Counted from the first letter of the stretch, positions 50,101 through 56,842 are shown. The stretch: 64,000 nt of DNA from Chamaea fasciata (GCA_029207755.1 JARCOQ010000002.1:39752244-39816243), one strand, 5' to 3'. Notes: generated by a model not told the origin, from the sequence alone. Translations and numbers: made by a program.

Positions 50101-53100
50101 TTCTTTTCTTTTTTTCTTTTCTTTTTTTTTTTTTTTTTTTTTTCCTCTGAGGTATGTAGAAATCATGGTAATTACAACTTGGTCATGCAGTAGAAAGGCC
50201 TCCTGTGTTCATAGCTCTACTAACCAATGAATATATGCAGGGTCAAGTGTAAGGCAGAGAAACTATTTTTAAGCTGCCTGGTTTGATACCAGAAATACCT
50301 AAGTCAAGACAGTGTTGGACTCAGGGTAATTTACCCTGCTAAGATAAATTTTAACCTACTGCTTACATATGCATTATAGAATGTAAGTAACTTCATCCCT
50401 GCTTGAAGCACCTGTTGCCTCTTGTGGTCTTTTATACAACTGGCGGATCAAAAGTACCTGTATGGCTTTGCAGTTTCACATTGTTTTCTGTACTCCAGCA
50501 GGTAATTCTGCACTTGATACTTTACTGCCACAGTGGTCTGGTCCTATTCAATTCCTTCTTCCATGCAGTGTTTGCAGTCCTACTTTCTAACTTTGTATGA
50601 TGCAACAGGTCTCTAAGGAGTGTGTATGTGTCCTCTTTTTTAATGCATTATTTGACCTGTTTTCTCTCCTTGTATACGTGACTGTATGCTCCTATAGGGT
50701 TTTTCTAGTCAGAAAGACAAGAAACCACAGTACATGTGTTAGGATTGGACAGGGAAGACCAAAATTTTATGCCTTGTCCAGCCTTTGCTCTCTTTTTCCA
50801 ATTACAGAGTTACCTTGACTTCTTTCTTCCTATTCTGATTTGAAGTTTATTGTTCATCAGTCTCCATCACTGTGCTATTAAGCTACTGTGTATGCTGAGA
50901 CCAGTCTCTGTTGCTACTCTAGTATGCACTTGAAAGAGGTAAAGGAGTTTTCTTACTATTTTCACAAATACTGCAGTTAGATAAGTCAGTCAGGCCAGAG
51001 GTCTGTTTATTTCAGCTTCTGAACAGAAATGCACCGACACATAGTCCCTGACTCTACATATTCTTGACTTTCATTTAGAGGTACACAGAAAGTCCAAGTG
51101 TGAAAGTCAAAGTCAGTGTTTCTCCTGAAGTGAGAAACTGCATTAGAAGAGGAATTTTCATTAGGAAAATGGGATGGAGTAGGTGACAGCAAAAGGTTCA
51201 ACCTTTCAGCAGGATTTCTAGGTGCCAGGCTGGGACTTCAGTAGGAGCAGACTGATGTTTTGAAGCCCTCTAGACCCATGCTCCCTTCCCCACCATATGA
51301 TTAAATATTCTTTTCCAGTCATTCTTCTGTTTTTATTTTCATGCTGTATTTTGCATTTCCTAAAGCACCTGGACTGCCTTGCTCAGAGCAGGCCAGTGTG
51401 TTTTACTCAGGCTTGGTTTTGAGTCTACCATCTCGAGGGCTCTATAAACCTTTCTTCTTTTTGTAGGATAATATTAACTGGTGAGTCATCTGACAGAGAT
51501 TCATATGTTTTTCCTCAGTCGTTCCTCTTCTGGCTTTGTCTTGCTAGACTGAAAAGTCATTAGGGCAGGAGCATAGTTTTAAAGCTTGTTTATCATTCAA
51601 AATAGTTAGTATTACTGTTATTATTAGAGCTTCAGGTACTGTTGACTGTGTGTAGTCAAGCAAAAGAATTTATGATCATTTGACTGCTAGTATATTTATC
51701 ATTATGGGCTCAAAACAACCGTAATAGGAAGTAAGGAAATGGAAAATGAATTTTTCTTATCTGGAATCTACCCAGCAAGGTCATGGAAAGAAGGAACTTC
51801 TAGGAAATGTGAGTAACATTTTCTGAAGTTGCTTTTTTTTTTCTCTGCCCTAAACAACATGAATCACACTCCTCTCCAGTTATTAGCATCATCATAAAAG
51901 AACTGTAATAGATGATGGTGATGTTATCTTGTGCTTTTTAACAGCCTTGTTTCTAGGGAAAACATCATTAACACCATCAGTAAGAACGTCCATTTTTGTA
52001 ATCACAAACAAAATGCCCAAGAACCTGCAAGCTCATTTCATGAGCAGTGCCTCCAGATGGATAGGGTTGAAATGAGTAATAACAAATATGAGAACCTAAA
52101 TAATCAAATCAAGTGTTGAGGCAATAACCAGGTGCTTGAAAATTGCTCCAGAATTATGAGTAAATATTCTTAAATCTGTCACTCATTATACCATCACAGA
52201 TGGTTTGTAGAGAACTTTGGGGTGTAATTGCTCTGCCTCAGGAGCAAGGTACTGTGCAGAATGCTATCATTCATTAGCTTTTGAGAAACTGACTTGTGTT
52301 TATCTGTGTAAGTGTCAAGTGCTGAGAACCTTTCTCTTTCCAAAGGAGGTGATTTTAGAGGTCTTTTCCAGCCTTAGAAATTCTGTGAGTGTATAATTCT
52401 ATGACAGGTCTATGTTTTCTTGTCTTTTTTTTATTTTTGGGATAAACATACTTGGATCAGATAAAATTGGAGGTTGAAAACAGAATAGCTCATTAGACAT
52501 TAGAGACTAGAGGAGAAAATGGCATTGATTTCTTAACTTTTTCTAAGGCATTAAAAACAACATGTCATTTCAAGAATGACTTAAGAAATTCTGCCTCACA
52601 TTTAAATATTGCCTTAAATGTCTTTTGTCACAGTACTACTAGGGTGTCCCATTATCAACATGGGCACCTGGCTTGATAGTCAAATTTTTCAGATTTGAAA
52701 TAATCCCTGTGCCTTAGTGAATTCATTAACTACTATTTTGTGTTCACTACAACTACAGCAATCTTTAACAGTTACTCTACTGTTTTATATGTATAAAATC
52801 CATGACTATGCCACATACATGTATTGAGTTTGCATGACAAGGGGTCATGCCAGGGTCAACCCATCCCAACAGGCTGTTTTGTCATAGTTTTACTGATTTG
52901 GGTCAGGATAATTAGAGCATCTGTAGTGCTCTCTGTAGACTTTGAGAAAAAAATGAGATTAAATAATTTTAGTAGGTATGTGACCTTCAGTAAAGTTATC
53001 TAAGCTCCCTCTGTATATACATTATGTAGATTATTATGTGTAAATTTGTACAGATTATATAGAGTAATGAATCAAGACACCTGTCTTGTCAAGTGTAGAT

Positions 53101-54855
53101 GGCAAATTATTCACAACAGGAGGAACCAAGGAGTTCTTTGGGTAAAACTCCACTCAGAGCAGTCTACACCAGCAAGCTAACATTTAAGCAAAGTGAACAA
53201 ACAGGGATCCAGTGCTCATCTTGTTTTAGTTAGCTGATGGGACATAACCAGGAGGACAGTACTAAAAATCAGAAATGTTTCCAGGGCCCTGAAAATAAAC
53301 TGCCCCTTGGATATCATACAACTCATAATTCCTGATCTCCTCTGAAAATCTCATCCTGAGAATGTAACTCTTGAGGAGTCATTAGTTCTCTTAAGATGAA
53401 GGCAATATATGCCATTTAAGCCAGTCATAAGTCAGAGAAGAGCAAAGCTTATTATTCAGAGGGAGAAATCATCTGGAAAGCTCTCACTTAAAAACTTCAG
53501 AATATGTCCATCCACTCTCATACCTTTTTAAAGGTTCAAATGAATGATGATAATGCTTATGATGTGGCGCTGTTAATTAATCTGTCATGCAACTCTTTTA
53601 TCTCACTGTTTTGAGAGAAAGACATGATAGATTACATGCCACTTGCATATACACACACTCAAAAAGTATGCAGAAAATTTTAAACTTTGCCAGAGGTCAC
53701 ATATTGGGTCATGGAGATAAATCCTGGCTAGAAGGAAACCTCAGTTGGCAATTCCCCGTCATATCACACAAAGGTGAAATAGTCAACAAGTTCATCTTCA
53801 CTTAGTGTAGTGTGGGTTTAAAGAAATTCAGAAAAATTGGTGGTTCATTTAAAACTGTTCTGAGTGTGTGAGTTAAAGTCAAGGTATTAGGTAAAATGCA
53901 AGTATCTCAAGATAACTCCTAATTTTCACCTTCATGTTCAAACCTTCATTTTGTACTTTGAAGAATCATAGTGCCAGACCCCAAGAGGTGACCTTTTCTG
54001 TCCTCTTTCTCTGGGACAGAATCATAAGTCCTTTTTGTCTCATGTTTACTTTCCAAGTATTATTCTCCTCTGTAGACCTATTAACAATAGTTTCTTACAG
54101 GTCAAGTTTTCAGACATTTAATGACTTGATGGTCATTTTTGAATTTGTCTCCATGCAGTCAATGGCTTGCTTACACCAGTGTGCTCATTTCAGTACTTTT
54201 TTGAATGACAACTTCATTTTAAATTTCCTAATTATATTCCTGTTTAAATATCTAAGTGGGATGTCAGTCTCTCTTCTGCAATAACATGCTAATTAACTCC
54301 AGTAAACTTGAAGTTACTGTCTGCGATTATTCTACTCCTCTGAACTGCTGTGTAACCAGTTATTATCATGTAGCATTTGTACGTCTGCTTATTCCTATAC
54401 TTCCCAGGTTTTAATTTCCTTTATACCTTGTTCCTTGTTACCTCATTTACTGCAAGCCTGTATTTTTTTCTTTCAGACAAGCAAAAGCCATGTATTCCTG
54501 TAAGGCTGAGCATAGTCATGAGCTGTCTTTCCCACAGGGGGCAATATTTTCCAATGGTAAGATTTGGTTTACATTGACTTACATATTAAAAAAGAACCTA
54601 TAAAAAACTGAACCATATCACAAAATGGGGGTGTAATTCCCTGTTTAGCTCACAGGTTTTGCCCTGATTTTTTAATTGGTCTTGAATAAATACCATCTAA
54701 ATAAATATATGTAGCATGTATGGGATTTTTAACAGTATTAAAAGTTGTTTATATGTTTTTTTGCAGTGTATCCATCAGTGGAACCAGGCTGGTTAAAGGC
54801 AACTTATGAAGGCAAAACAGGACTAGTTCCTGAGAATTATGTTGTCTTCCTCTAA
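10189..54855 (+). CDS. ARHGAP42: ARHGAP42 (GRAF3), Rho GTPase-activating protein; exons 5-24, 5' part outside window
   Basis: A multidomain RhoGAP of the GRAF/oligophrenin family. It binds membranes through BAR-PH and accelerates GTP hydrolysis by RhoA; in mammals it is known as a smooth-muscle regulator of vascular tone. Twenty exons, all GT-AG, join in phase to 746 codons ending in TAA at 54853-54855. Adding about 128 upstream residues gives 874, the remembered mammalian length. Domains in this numbering: BAR to about 262, PH about 265-374, RhoGAP about 376-572, Ser/Pro-rich linker about 573-815, SH3 about 816-874. The RhoGAP signature GLYRIGG, the [10 protein letters not shown] motif and the C-terminus PENYVVFL are all present. 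The C-terminal wording and the linker separate it from the paralogues ARHGAP26 and ARHGAP10. The first visible exon starts at a codon boundary. There are no frameshifts, stops or missing key residues. The paralogue assignment rests on recalled sequence, not a search. Confidence 0.96.
10291..14679 (+). other. Intron 5
   Basis: A 4.4-kb GT-AG intron, AT-rich, with no identifiable exon or RNA gene. A GC-richer patch near 11880-12040 carries overlapping open frames on both strands without recognisable similarity. A short GT-rich tract at 13285-13310 resembles the tract at 9691-9840. Confidence 0.75.
13285..13310 (+). repeat. Short GT-rich tract (TTTGGGGTTTTTTTGGG type)
   Basis: A 26-base run of T and G with G4 and G3 clusters, of the same composition and motif as the longer tract at 9691-9840. 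Confidence 0.7.
14680..14790 (+). CDS. ARHGAP42: ARHGAP42 exon 6 (BAR domain)
   Basis: Thirty-seven codons, phase 0 at both ends, residues about 163-199, beginning [19 protein letters not shown] and ending KKFEFVEP. The acceptor is CTCTCGTAG and the donor GTAAGT. This is the third-helix region of the BAR domain. The preceding residue is Asp, where I recall Glu in human. Confidence 0.95.
16438..16494 (-). repeat. A/C-rich low-complexity tract, complement of the GT-rich motif
   Basis: Nearly pure A and C, with AAACCCA and AAACCCCAAA steps. Read on the minus strand it becomes TTTGGGGTTT, the same kind of motif as at 9691-9840, so the motif occurs in both orientations. Confidence 0.8.
18758..18793 (+). 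repeat. T-rich tract with GGGTTTTTTTGGTTTTG lead
   Basis: A short GT-rich lead followed by an uninterrupted T run, low complexity, ending in CCCTGC. Confidence 0.75.
20526..20576. repeat. Two-copy 18-base direct repeat, period 33
   Basis: AAGGCTTTTAAAATTTAA at 20526-20543 recurs with one change at 20559-20576. Confidence 0.75.
21147..21251 (+). CDS. ARHGAP42: ARHGAP42 exon 7 (BAR domain)
   Basis: Thirty-five codons, phase 0, residues about 200-234, reading [19 protein letters not shown] and onward. This is the strongly conserved GRAF-family signature near the end of the BAR domain. The acceptor is CTTTTCAG and the donor GTAAGG. It has Ala at the third position where I recall Ser in human. 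Confidence 0.96.
21252..24673 (+). other. Intron 7
   Basis: A 3.4-kb intron without recognisable exons. It contains the inverted repeat at 23190-23220, described separately. The T/C-rich stretch around 24516-24540 is low complexity. Confidence 0.75.
23190..23220. promoter_or_regulatory. Imperfect palindrome containing AGGTCA/TGACCT half-sites
   Basis: AACAGGTCA (23190-23198) and its exact complement TGACCTGTT (23212-23220) flank 13 bases that are themselves almost palindromic (CATGTT-CT-AACATG). AGGTCA is the classical half-site of non-steroid nuclear receptors and oestrogen receptor. The 13-base spacing is not a standard response-element spacing, so a regulatory role is speculative. Confidence 0.35.
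24674..24803 (+). CDS. ARHGAP42: ARHGAP42 exon 8 (BAR end to PH start)
   Basis: Forty-three codons plus one base, residues about 235-277. It begins [19 protein letters not shown] and ends with [10 protein letters not shown], the first beta strand of the PH domain. The donor GTAAGT at 24804 splits the Arg codon (C|GA). The frame stays open into the intron for a further 53 codons. Confidence 0.95.
24804..27917 (+). other. Intron 8
   Basis: A 3.1-kb intron. The exon 8 frame continues open to a TAG at 24962-24964, encoding a Cys/Leu-rich tail if retained. An A41 tract lies at 26062-26102. The remainder shows no gene. Confidence 0.75.
26062..26102 (+). repeat. A41 homopolymer followed by CCCCAAA
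   Basis: About 41 consecutive A bases, then CCCCAAAT. No processed coding sequence or tRNA/7SL-like body is recognisable upstream, so it is not clearly a retroposon tail. The AACCCCAAA end matches the A/C-rich motif at 16438-16494. Confidence 0.85.
27918..28018 (+). CDS. ARHGAP42: ARHGAP42 exon 9 (PH domain)
   Basis: Two bases completing Arg plus 33 codons, residues about 278-311: [16 protein letters not shown] followed by a strand ending GGKV. The acceptor is ACTCTAG and the donor GTGAGT at 28019. The last residues (SGGKV) differ from the recalled human SSGKM, the most variable part of this PH loop. Confidence 0.94.
28259..28631 (-). mobile_element. CR1 LINE 3' fragment, antisense
   Basis: It starts CACAGAATCATAGAG and GGTTTGGAAGGG, the complement of the CR1 3' terminus. 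It continues with CAACCTGTTCCAGAGTTTGACCACC and the CTTCTCCAGACCAAACAGTCCCAGCTCTCTCAGC signature shared by avian CR1s. It is 5'-truncated at about 28631. A TAATA-type AT expansion (about 28298-28316) replaces part of the consensus near the 3' end. Confidence 0.85.
28632..30010 (-). mobile_element. Older CR1 LINE copy, antisense, interrupted by a younger CR1
   Basis: It begins GGATCATCAAGGTTGGAGGGGACC, the complement of a CR1 3' end. It runs through recognisable CR1 body segments (AGCACGGGGCACAGCATTCC; CATGCTGACTGCTTCC; GACTGGCCTTTAGTTCCCC) and resumes after the insertion with TTTTGAAGACGGGAGTGACATTTGC. Coding capacity is destroyed by many stops and indels. Its 3' end abuts the preceding antisense CR1. 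Confidence 0.82.
29701..29860 (+). mobile_element. CR1 LINE 3' tail, sense, nested in the antisense CR1
   Basis: It reads AATTTCTTCACCACAAGGG, CACTGGAACAGTCTGCCAGG, GTGACCTTTTCCAACC and GTTCTGTGATTCTG in order. That is the 3' end of a CR1 element, including its terminal octamer-like repeat, on the + strand. The antisense CR1 stops just before it and resumes just after, so this copy inserted later. Confidence 0.85.
30328..30437 (+). CDS. ARHGAP42: ARHGAP42 exon 10 (PH domain)
   Basis: Thirty-six codons plus two bases, residues about 312-347: [20 protein letters not shown], then the [15 protein letters not shown] strand. The donor is AG|GTTTGT at 30438, a weaker-than-usual site, and it splits an Arg codon. 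The acceptor is TTTTTGTAG. Confidence 0.95.
30438..31205 (+). other. Intron 10
   Basis: A 768-base AT-rich intron with no recognisable feature. The acceptor is GTGTGTTTTTGACAG. Confidence 0.8.
31206..31284 (+). CDS. ARHGAP42: ARHGAP42 exon 11 (PH C-terminal helix)
   Basis: One base plus 26 codons, residues about 348-374: [20 protein letters not shown] then MDGKEP. The Trp in [10 protein letters not shown] is the invariant tryptophan of the PH C-terminal helix. It has Pro after Arg, where I recall His in human ARHGAP42. The donor is GTAAGA. Confidence 0.95.
31285..32115 (+). other. Intron 11
   Basis: An 831-base intron without gene features. It holds a short TATATA run near 31477-31489 and a T/G-rich acceptor region (GTTGTTGTTTG...TTTTACAG). 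Confidence 0.8.
32116..32155 (+). CDS. ARHGAP42: ARHGAP42 exon 12, 40-base PH-RhoGAP linker with Tyr376
   Basis: Thirteen codons plus one base: [13 protein letters not shown], residues about 375-387. The second codon (TAC, 32119-32121) falls at residue 376. From memory, mammalian ARHGAP42 is phosphorylated by Src-family kinases at this position, which raises its GAP activity. The exon is very short and not a multiple of three, so skipping it would shift the frame before the GAP domain. The donor is GTAAGC. Confidence 0.92.
32315..32778 (-). mobile_element. CR1 LINE fragment, antisense, truncated at both ends
   Basis: The complement contains CR1 body signatures: CTTGTCCTGTTGCTTGTTAC, the GTTGTAGAGAGCAGTAAGG segment, CTCCAGACCCTTCCCCAGCT and GCCACTGGCCTTCTTGGCC. 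The terminal 3' repeat of the element is absent on the low-coordinate side. It appears better preserved than the copies at 28259-30010, since a 100-codon stretch of the RT-gene C-terminus is still open. Confidence 0.88.
32382..32684 (-). pseudogene. CR1 ORF2 (reverse transcriptase) C-terminal remnant
   Basis: The minus-strand frame of 100 codons matches the region after the reverse-transcriptase domain of CR1 ORF2. It has [11 protein letters not shown], the [20 protein letters not shown] segment, [17 protein letters not shown] and [16 protein letters not shown], in the family's order. The endonuclease and catalytic RT motifs are absent, so it is a dead fragment inside an ARHGAP42 intron. Confidence 0.85.
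32907..32969 (+). CDS. ARHGAP42: ARHGAP42 exon 13 (RhoGAP start)
   Basis: Completes Met388 and encodes [20 protein letters not shown], residues about 388-408, the first helix of the RhoGAP fold. The donor G|GTGTGT at 32970 is weak. A 63-base exon with phase 1 at both ends, so skipping it would keep the frame but remove the GAP entry helix. Confidence 0.93.
32970..34538 (+). other. Intron 13
   Basis: A 1.57-kb AT-rich intron with no recognisable exon, RNA or transposon. T-rich patches at about 33010-33035 and 33438-33450 are low complexity. Confidence 0.8.
34539..34613 (+). CDS. ARHGAP42: ARHGAP42 exon 14 (RhoGAP, arginine finger)
   Basis: Encodes [20 protein letters not shown] and the following NTIF, residues about 409-433. 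The catalytic arginine finger is the AGA codon at 34562-34564 (about R417) in GLYRIGG. It enters the active site of Rho to stabilise GTP hydrolysis. The donor is GTAAGT; Ser434 is split across the junction. Confidence 0.96.
34614..35259 (+). other. Intron 14
   Basis: A 646-base AT-rich intron with no feature recognised. Confidence 0.8.
35260..35344 (+). CDS. ARHGAP42: ARHGAP42 exon 15 (RhoGAP)
   Basis: Encodes [20 protein letters not shown] and TSGLKNYL, residues about 434-461. The lysine in GLKNYLR (AAA, 35331-35333, about K458) corresponds to the conserved RhoGAP lysine that supports the arginine finger. The acceptor is TTCTTCCAG and the donor GTAAGT. Confidence 0.95.
35345..36547 (+). other. 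Intron 15
   Basis: A 1.2-kb intron. An open stretch of about 110 codons near 36107-36442 has no recognisable similarity or splice context and is treated as chance. Confidence 0.75.
36548..36606 (+). CDS. ARHGAP42: ARHGAP42 exon 16 (RhoGAP)
   Basis: Completes Arg462 and encodes [19 protein letters not shown], residues about 462-481. It contains the conserved EPL(M/I) motif after the KNYLR helix. A 59-base exon; the donor is GTAAGT. Confidence 0.94.
36607..37363 (+). other. Intron 16
   Basis: A 757-base intron with a (GTTT)6 microsatellite at 36835-36858 and no other feature. Confidence 0.8.
36835..36858 (+). repeat. (GTTT)6 microsatellite
   Basis: Six perfect GTTT units, preceded by ATAT and followed by TATATAG. 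Confidence 0.9.
37364..37469 (+). CDS. ARHGAP42: ARHGAP42 exon 17 (RhoGAP)
   Basis: Encodes [20 protein letters not shown] followed by [15 protein letters not shown], residues about 482-516, the LPEKNREML helix of the GAP fold. The donor AA|GTAATT at 37470 splits Lys517. If the intron is retained, the next codon is TAA. Confidence 0.95.
37470..41624 (+). other. Intron 17
   Basis: A 4.2-kb intron with no gene or transposon recognised. It contains the perfect hairpin at 38318-38342 and an A-rich patch at about 40973-40992. Confidence 0.75.
38318..38342. other. Perfect 9-bp inverted repeat with 7-base loop
   Basis: ACGACATGG (38318-38326), loop GAAGAGT, then CCATGTCGT (38334-38342). The transcript could extend the stem by three further pairs through G-U and A-U pairing. 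It is not a terminator in this context, and its function is unknown. Confidence 0.8.
41625..41784 (+). CDS. ARHGAP42: ARHGAP42 exon 18 (RhoGAP end)
   Basis: One base plus 53 codons, residues about 517-570: [39 protein letters not shown] and [12 protein letters not shown]. It holds the conserved [10 protein letters not shown] motif; its Asn (about N531) is the invariant RhoGAP asparagine near the G-protein interface. The acceptor AAAG is weakly pyrimidine-rich and the donor GTAGAA weak. Even so, the translation is identical over 53 residues to the human protein as I recall it. Confidence 0.96.
41785..43564 (+). other. Intron 18
   Basis: A 1.8-kb intron with no recognisable element. An AT-palindromic stretch of TTAAATTTTAAA words lies near 42330-42362. 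Confidence 0.75.
43565..43709 (+). CDS. ARHGAP42: ARHGAP42 exon 19 (Pro/Ser/Arg-rich linker)
   Basis: Forty-eight codons plus one base, residues about 571-618: [20 protein letters not shown], then [20 protein letters not shown] and TPCLADPD. The PLPQPQ stretch and basic Ser/Arg patch begin the disordered linker between GAP and SH3. The region distinguishes ARHGAP42 from ARHGAP26 and ARHGAP10. The donor is GTAAGT. Confidence 0.95.
43710..45771 (+). other. Intron 19
   Basis: A 2.1-kb intron containing a sense CR1 fragment (44921-45160). The rest holds nothing recognisable. The acceptor is strongly pyrimidine-rich (TTCACTCTCCCTTGCCCTGCCTCCTCTCTAG). Confidence 0.8.
44921..45160 (+). mobile_element. 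CR1 LINE 3' fragment, sense
   Basis: It reads GTTGTGCCAGGGGGGGTTCA, GGCTGGACACCAGGAAGAAT and TTCTTCACTGAAAGGCTTGTC. It then reads GGGAAGTGGTGGAGTCTCC, GGAGTCGATGATCTTTGAGG and the terminal CTATGATGCT-like end. It is a typical severely 5'-truncated CR1. Confidence 0.9.
45772..46152 (+). CDS. ARHGAP42: ARHGAP42 exon 20 (long Ser-rich linker exon)
   Basis: The largest coding exon here (381 bases), residues about 619-745, beginning [20 protein letters not shown] and ending LRSIPSAE. It is very rich in Ser, Thr and Pro with many S/T-P-type sites, so it is probably disordered and phosphorylated. Its start is more GC-rich than the other exons. The segment is the most diverged from the recalled human sequence, as expected for a linker. 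The donor is GTAATT. Confidence 0.95.
46153..47188 (+). other. Intron 20
   Basis: A 1-kb AT-rich intron with no recognisable feature apart from a short A-rich patch near 47079-47098. Confidence 0.8.
47189..47345 (+). CDS. ARHGAP42: ARHGAP42 exon 21 (linker)
   Basis: Residues about 746-797: [18 protein letters not shown], then [20 protein letters not shown] and GYQRPGS. The [23 protein letters not shown] block matches recalled human ARHGAP42 exactly, suggesting a conserved docking motif within the otherwise variable linker. The donor is GTAAGT. Confidence 0.95.
47346..48447 (+). other. Intron 21
   Basis: A 1.1-kb intron. A GT-rich tract lies at 47810-47850; otherwise nothing recognisable. 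Confidence 0.8.
47810..47850 (+). repeat. GGTTT-type GT-rich tract
   Basis: TTGGGGTTTGGTTTGGTTTGG followed by TTTTGGTTTAG. A short low-complexity run related in composition to the tract at 9691-9840. Confidence 0.8.
48448..48510 (+). CDS. ARHGAP42: ARHGAP42 exon 22 (linker before SH3)
   Basis: Residues about 798-818: [20 protein letters not shown] then G; the Arg819 codon is split CG|A. The donor GTAAGT at 48511 is strong. Read into the intron, the frame gives CGG then TAA, so retention would end the protein right before the SH3 domain. Confidence 0.93.
50077..50148 (+). repeat. T/C polypyrimidine tract
   Basis: Seventy-two bases of T with regularly spaced C (TTTTC units), ending in a run of more than 20 T bases and CCTCT. 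A microsatellite-like mirror-type polypyrimidine tract. Confidence 0.85.
52346..52404 (+). mobile_element. CR1 3'-terminal remnant, sense
   Basis: GGTGATTTTAGAGGTCTTTTCCAGCC followed by ATTCTGTGAGTGTATAATTCTATGAC. This matches the last 50-60 bases of CR1 elements, including the degenerate terminal ATTCTATGA repeat. No upstream body is recognisable. Confidence 0.7.
54477..54556 (+). CDS. ARHGAP42: ARHGAP42 exon 23 (SH3 domain, first half)
   Basis: Residues about 819-845: [20 protein letters not shown] then GAIFSN. The ALYDY-like start ([17 protein letters not shown]) is the first SH3 strand and RT loop. The acceptor is a strong TTTTTTTCTTTCAG and the donor GTAAGA. Val846 is split. Confidence 0.96.
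54557..54766 (+). other. Intron 23
   Basis: A 210-base AT-rich intron, the shortest in the visible gene, with acceptor TTTTTTTGCAG. Confidence 0.9.
54767..54855 (+). CDS. ARHGAP42: ARHGAP42 exon 24 coding part (SH3 domain, C-terminus)
   Basis: Residues about 846-874 and [23 protein letters not shown] and then VPENYVVFL. The GW pair and PENYV motif are canonical SH3 ligand-binding elements; in the family the SH3 binds proline-rich partners. The frame ends at 54853-54855, and a second in-frame TAA follows at once. Confidence 0.97.
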
Positions 54856-55133
54856 TAATCTTTAGTGGACAGCAATATCTTCATGGTATCCATGGTAACA
54901 AATAATAAGCACTATGATTTTTATCTGACACAGATATGGGATCAGCCCCTTAGCTGAGTGGTAGATTTCCTTCAGATGCTGCAGCTGCAGGTTACAGAGC
55001 TCCCTGCCAACGGAACAGAATGTGATGAAACAGTTAACAGTTTCTGGGCTGAGGATGGTACTCTGTTTAAATAACTTCCATTGTTTGCAAAAGGTTGTTC
55101 TGTTCTTCTTTTATGGGGAAGGAACACTAGAGC

Positions 55134-55139
55134 AATAAA
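55134..55139 (+). promoter_or_regulatory. Candidate proximal poly(A) signal AATAAA
   Basis: AATAAA about 280 bases after the stop codon, within GCAATAAAATAATAATTTT. It would define a short 3' UTR isoform. No strong GU-rich element follows immediately. Confidence 0.4.
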
Positions 55140-55821
55140 ATAATAATTTTAAAAAAGCTATTTAGCTGCAGACTTTCAGGTTTGAGGATGTTGCTCACAG
55201 AAATGTGAAATTTAGAGGCAAAGCACTCCATAACATTTCTTGTAATCTGTGGTTTTTAATATGGAAAATCGTGGACTTTTTCATAATGTAAGTACTGCTT
55301 CTATTGTAATCTGAATTCTCCCTTAGAAAACTTGATTCTAAAATTGATCCTAATAATTTCAAATAAGAAATGATTTTATAGTAAATCAGAAGTTGGAACT
55401 TCTGTTAGTCATTGAGTTACAATATGGTGTAGAAACTATATAACTGACAATATCAGTTTATACACTGCCTGCGCAGTGACTGCTCATTCAGGATGTGATA
55501 TGTTTAACGAATGTTTCGTTCAAATACTTATTAGATTTCTTTCCTACTTTCTGTATCAGCGTAGATAATCTTAACAACTTTTATTTCAATTATAAGCATC
55601 ATCTGGAAGATATTCTCTCTGTGTCCCAGAACATCTGTAGAAAACAAGGAGATGCTGAATCTGGACTGATTGGTAGTCATGTGAAGTGAGCAATGAAAAA
55701 CAGCAGTATGTTTTGAAACCTGAGATAAATTGTAACTCATACTTTTTCCATTGCAAGTCAAACAAATGACCTGTGAACTAGCCATTTTTATAAGCTATGA
55801 ATGCTAAAAGCTCCATATAGC

Positions 55822-55827
55822 AATAAA
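55822..55827 (+). promoter_or_regulatory. Candidate poly(A) signal AATAAA
   Basis: AATAAA in AGCAATAAAATTACTTAGTG, followed by GTGTTATTTCTTCTG, a moderate downstream U/GU-rich element. Confidence 0.4.
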
Positions 55828-56842
55828 ATTACTTAGTGTTATTTCTTCTGACTTCTGCTAAAATATTTGACAAAGATTCTCTCCTTCCAGAGAATAAAAA
55901 ATCCTTCCTTTCCAAAGGTGTTGTAAAGACCTATTGATTGCTCTTGGTAGGACTGAAAAGGGAAAAAAAATAATTAAATAAATAGATAAATAAAACCTAG
56001 TCAAAGAAAACCTCAGAAACCATAAGTAGCTTTCTCTATCTGAGCAGTTTTCTTCTACTCCTTGAGGGAAAACATGCACTGCTTGTTTGGCTACTTACCA
56101 TTCCTAATTGAAAACCAAGACATTTAACCTCCATCTTAGTATTTCTTCAACATCAGTGCTTTCAAAAGAATTCACTGTTTCATAGAACCATCTAGCCTTA
56201 GTTTCATTGATCTGTCAAGGCTCAGTTCTTTCTTCAGTAGCAGAAATCAACATACAAATCATCTGTTGATTTCTAAGTTGTACACTACTTCAAGAAAGTT
56301 TAAGGAAGGATTGCTATTAGAGCTAAAAACATAAGTAATTTTTTACCTGCTGCTTTTTTCTTTCCATAGCCTTTTTCTTGTTTAAATTGAAAAGTAAGAC
56401 TCACTGCCAACACAAATTAGCATGTAATATTCAGAACATTCTTTACTTACATGTAGTGCATGAATTCTTCAGAGCAATTGCTGGATTTTGGGCTGGTGGC
56501 AGAATCCTGCAGGATCTTTCTCCTCACTGATTCAAGTACTGAGTGATAATCAGAGAAAGAGAGAGGCTCAAAGAACATCCTTCCAAAAATGGTCTTTTAA
56601 TAGGGAGAGTCTTAGCAAGACTGGCTGCAGGCAGTTGAGGACAGACCCCATGCATTAGTGACTGAGTGACCTGGGTTCTTTCTTCACCCTAAACAATTTC
56701 ATCAATCCCAAAACATGTTTCACTTCATCCTAAATCCAGATTGTGCCCAGTACATTGTGATGAAGGGTTGTTCTTGATGGCACTGGCAGTGAAGGCAGAC
56801 ACATGCGTGCTTGTCTTATTTGCCCAGAGAAGATGTGAAAGG

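Larger units (their letters stand above)
48511..54476 (+). other. Intron 22, 6 kb, before the SH3 exons
   Basis: The longest intron between visible 3' exons. It contains a polypyrimidine tract (50077-50148) and a small CR1 remnant (52346-52404). Short open frames are scattered without splice-flanked similarity. No alternative last exon is identifiable by eye. Confidence 0.75.
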
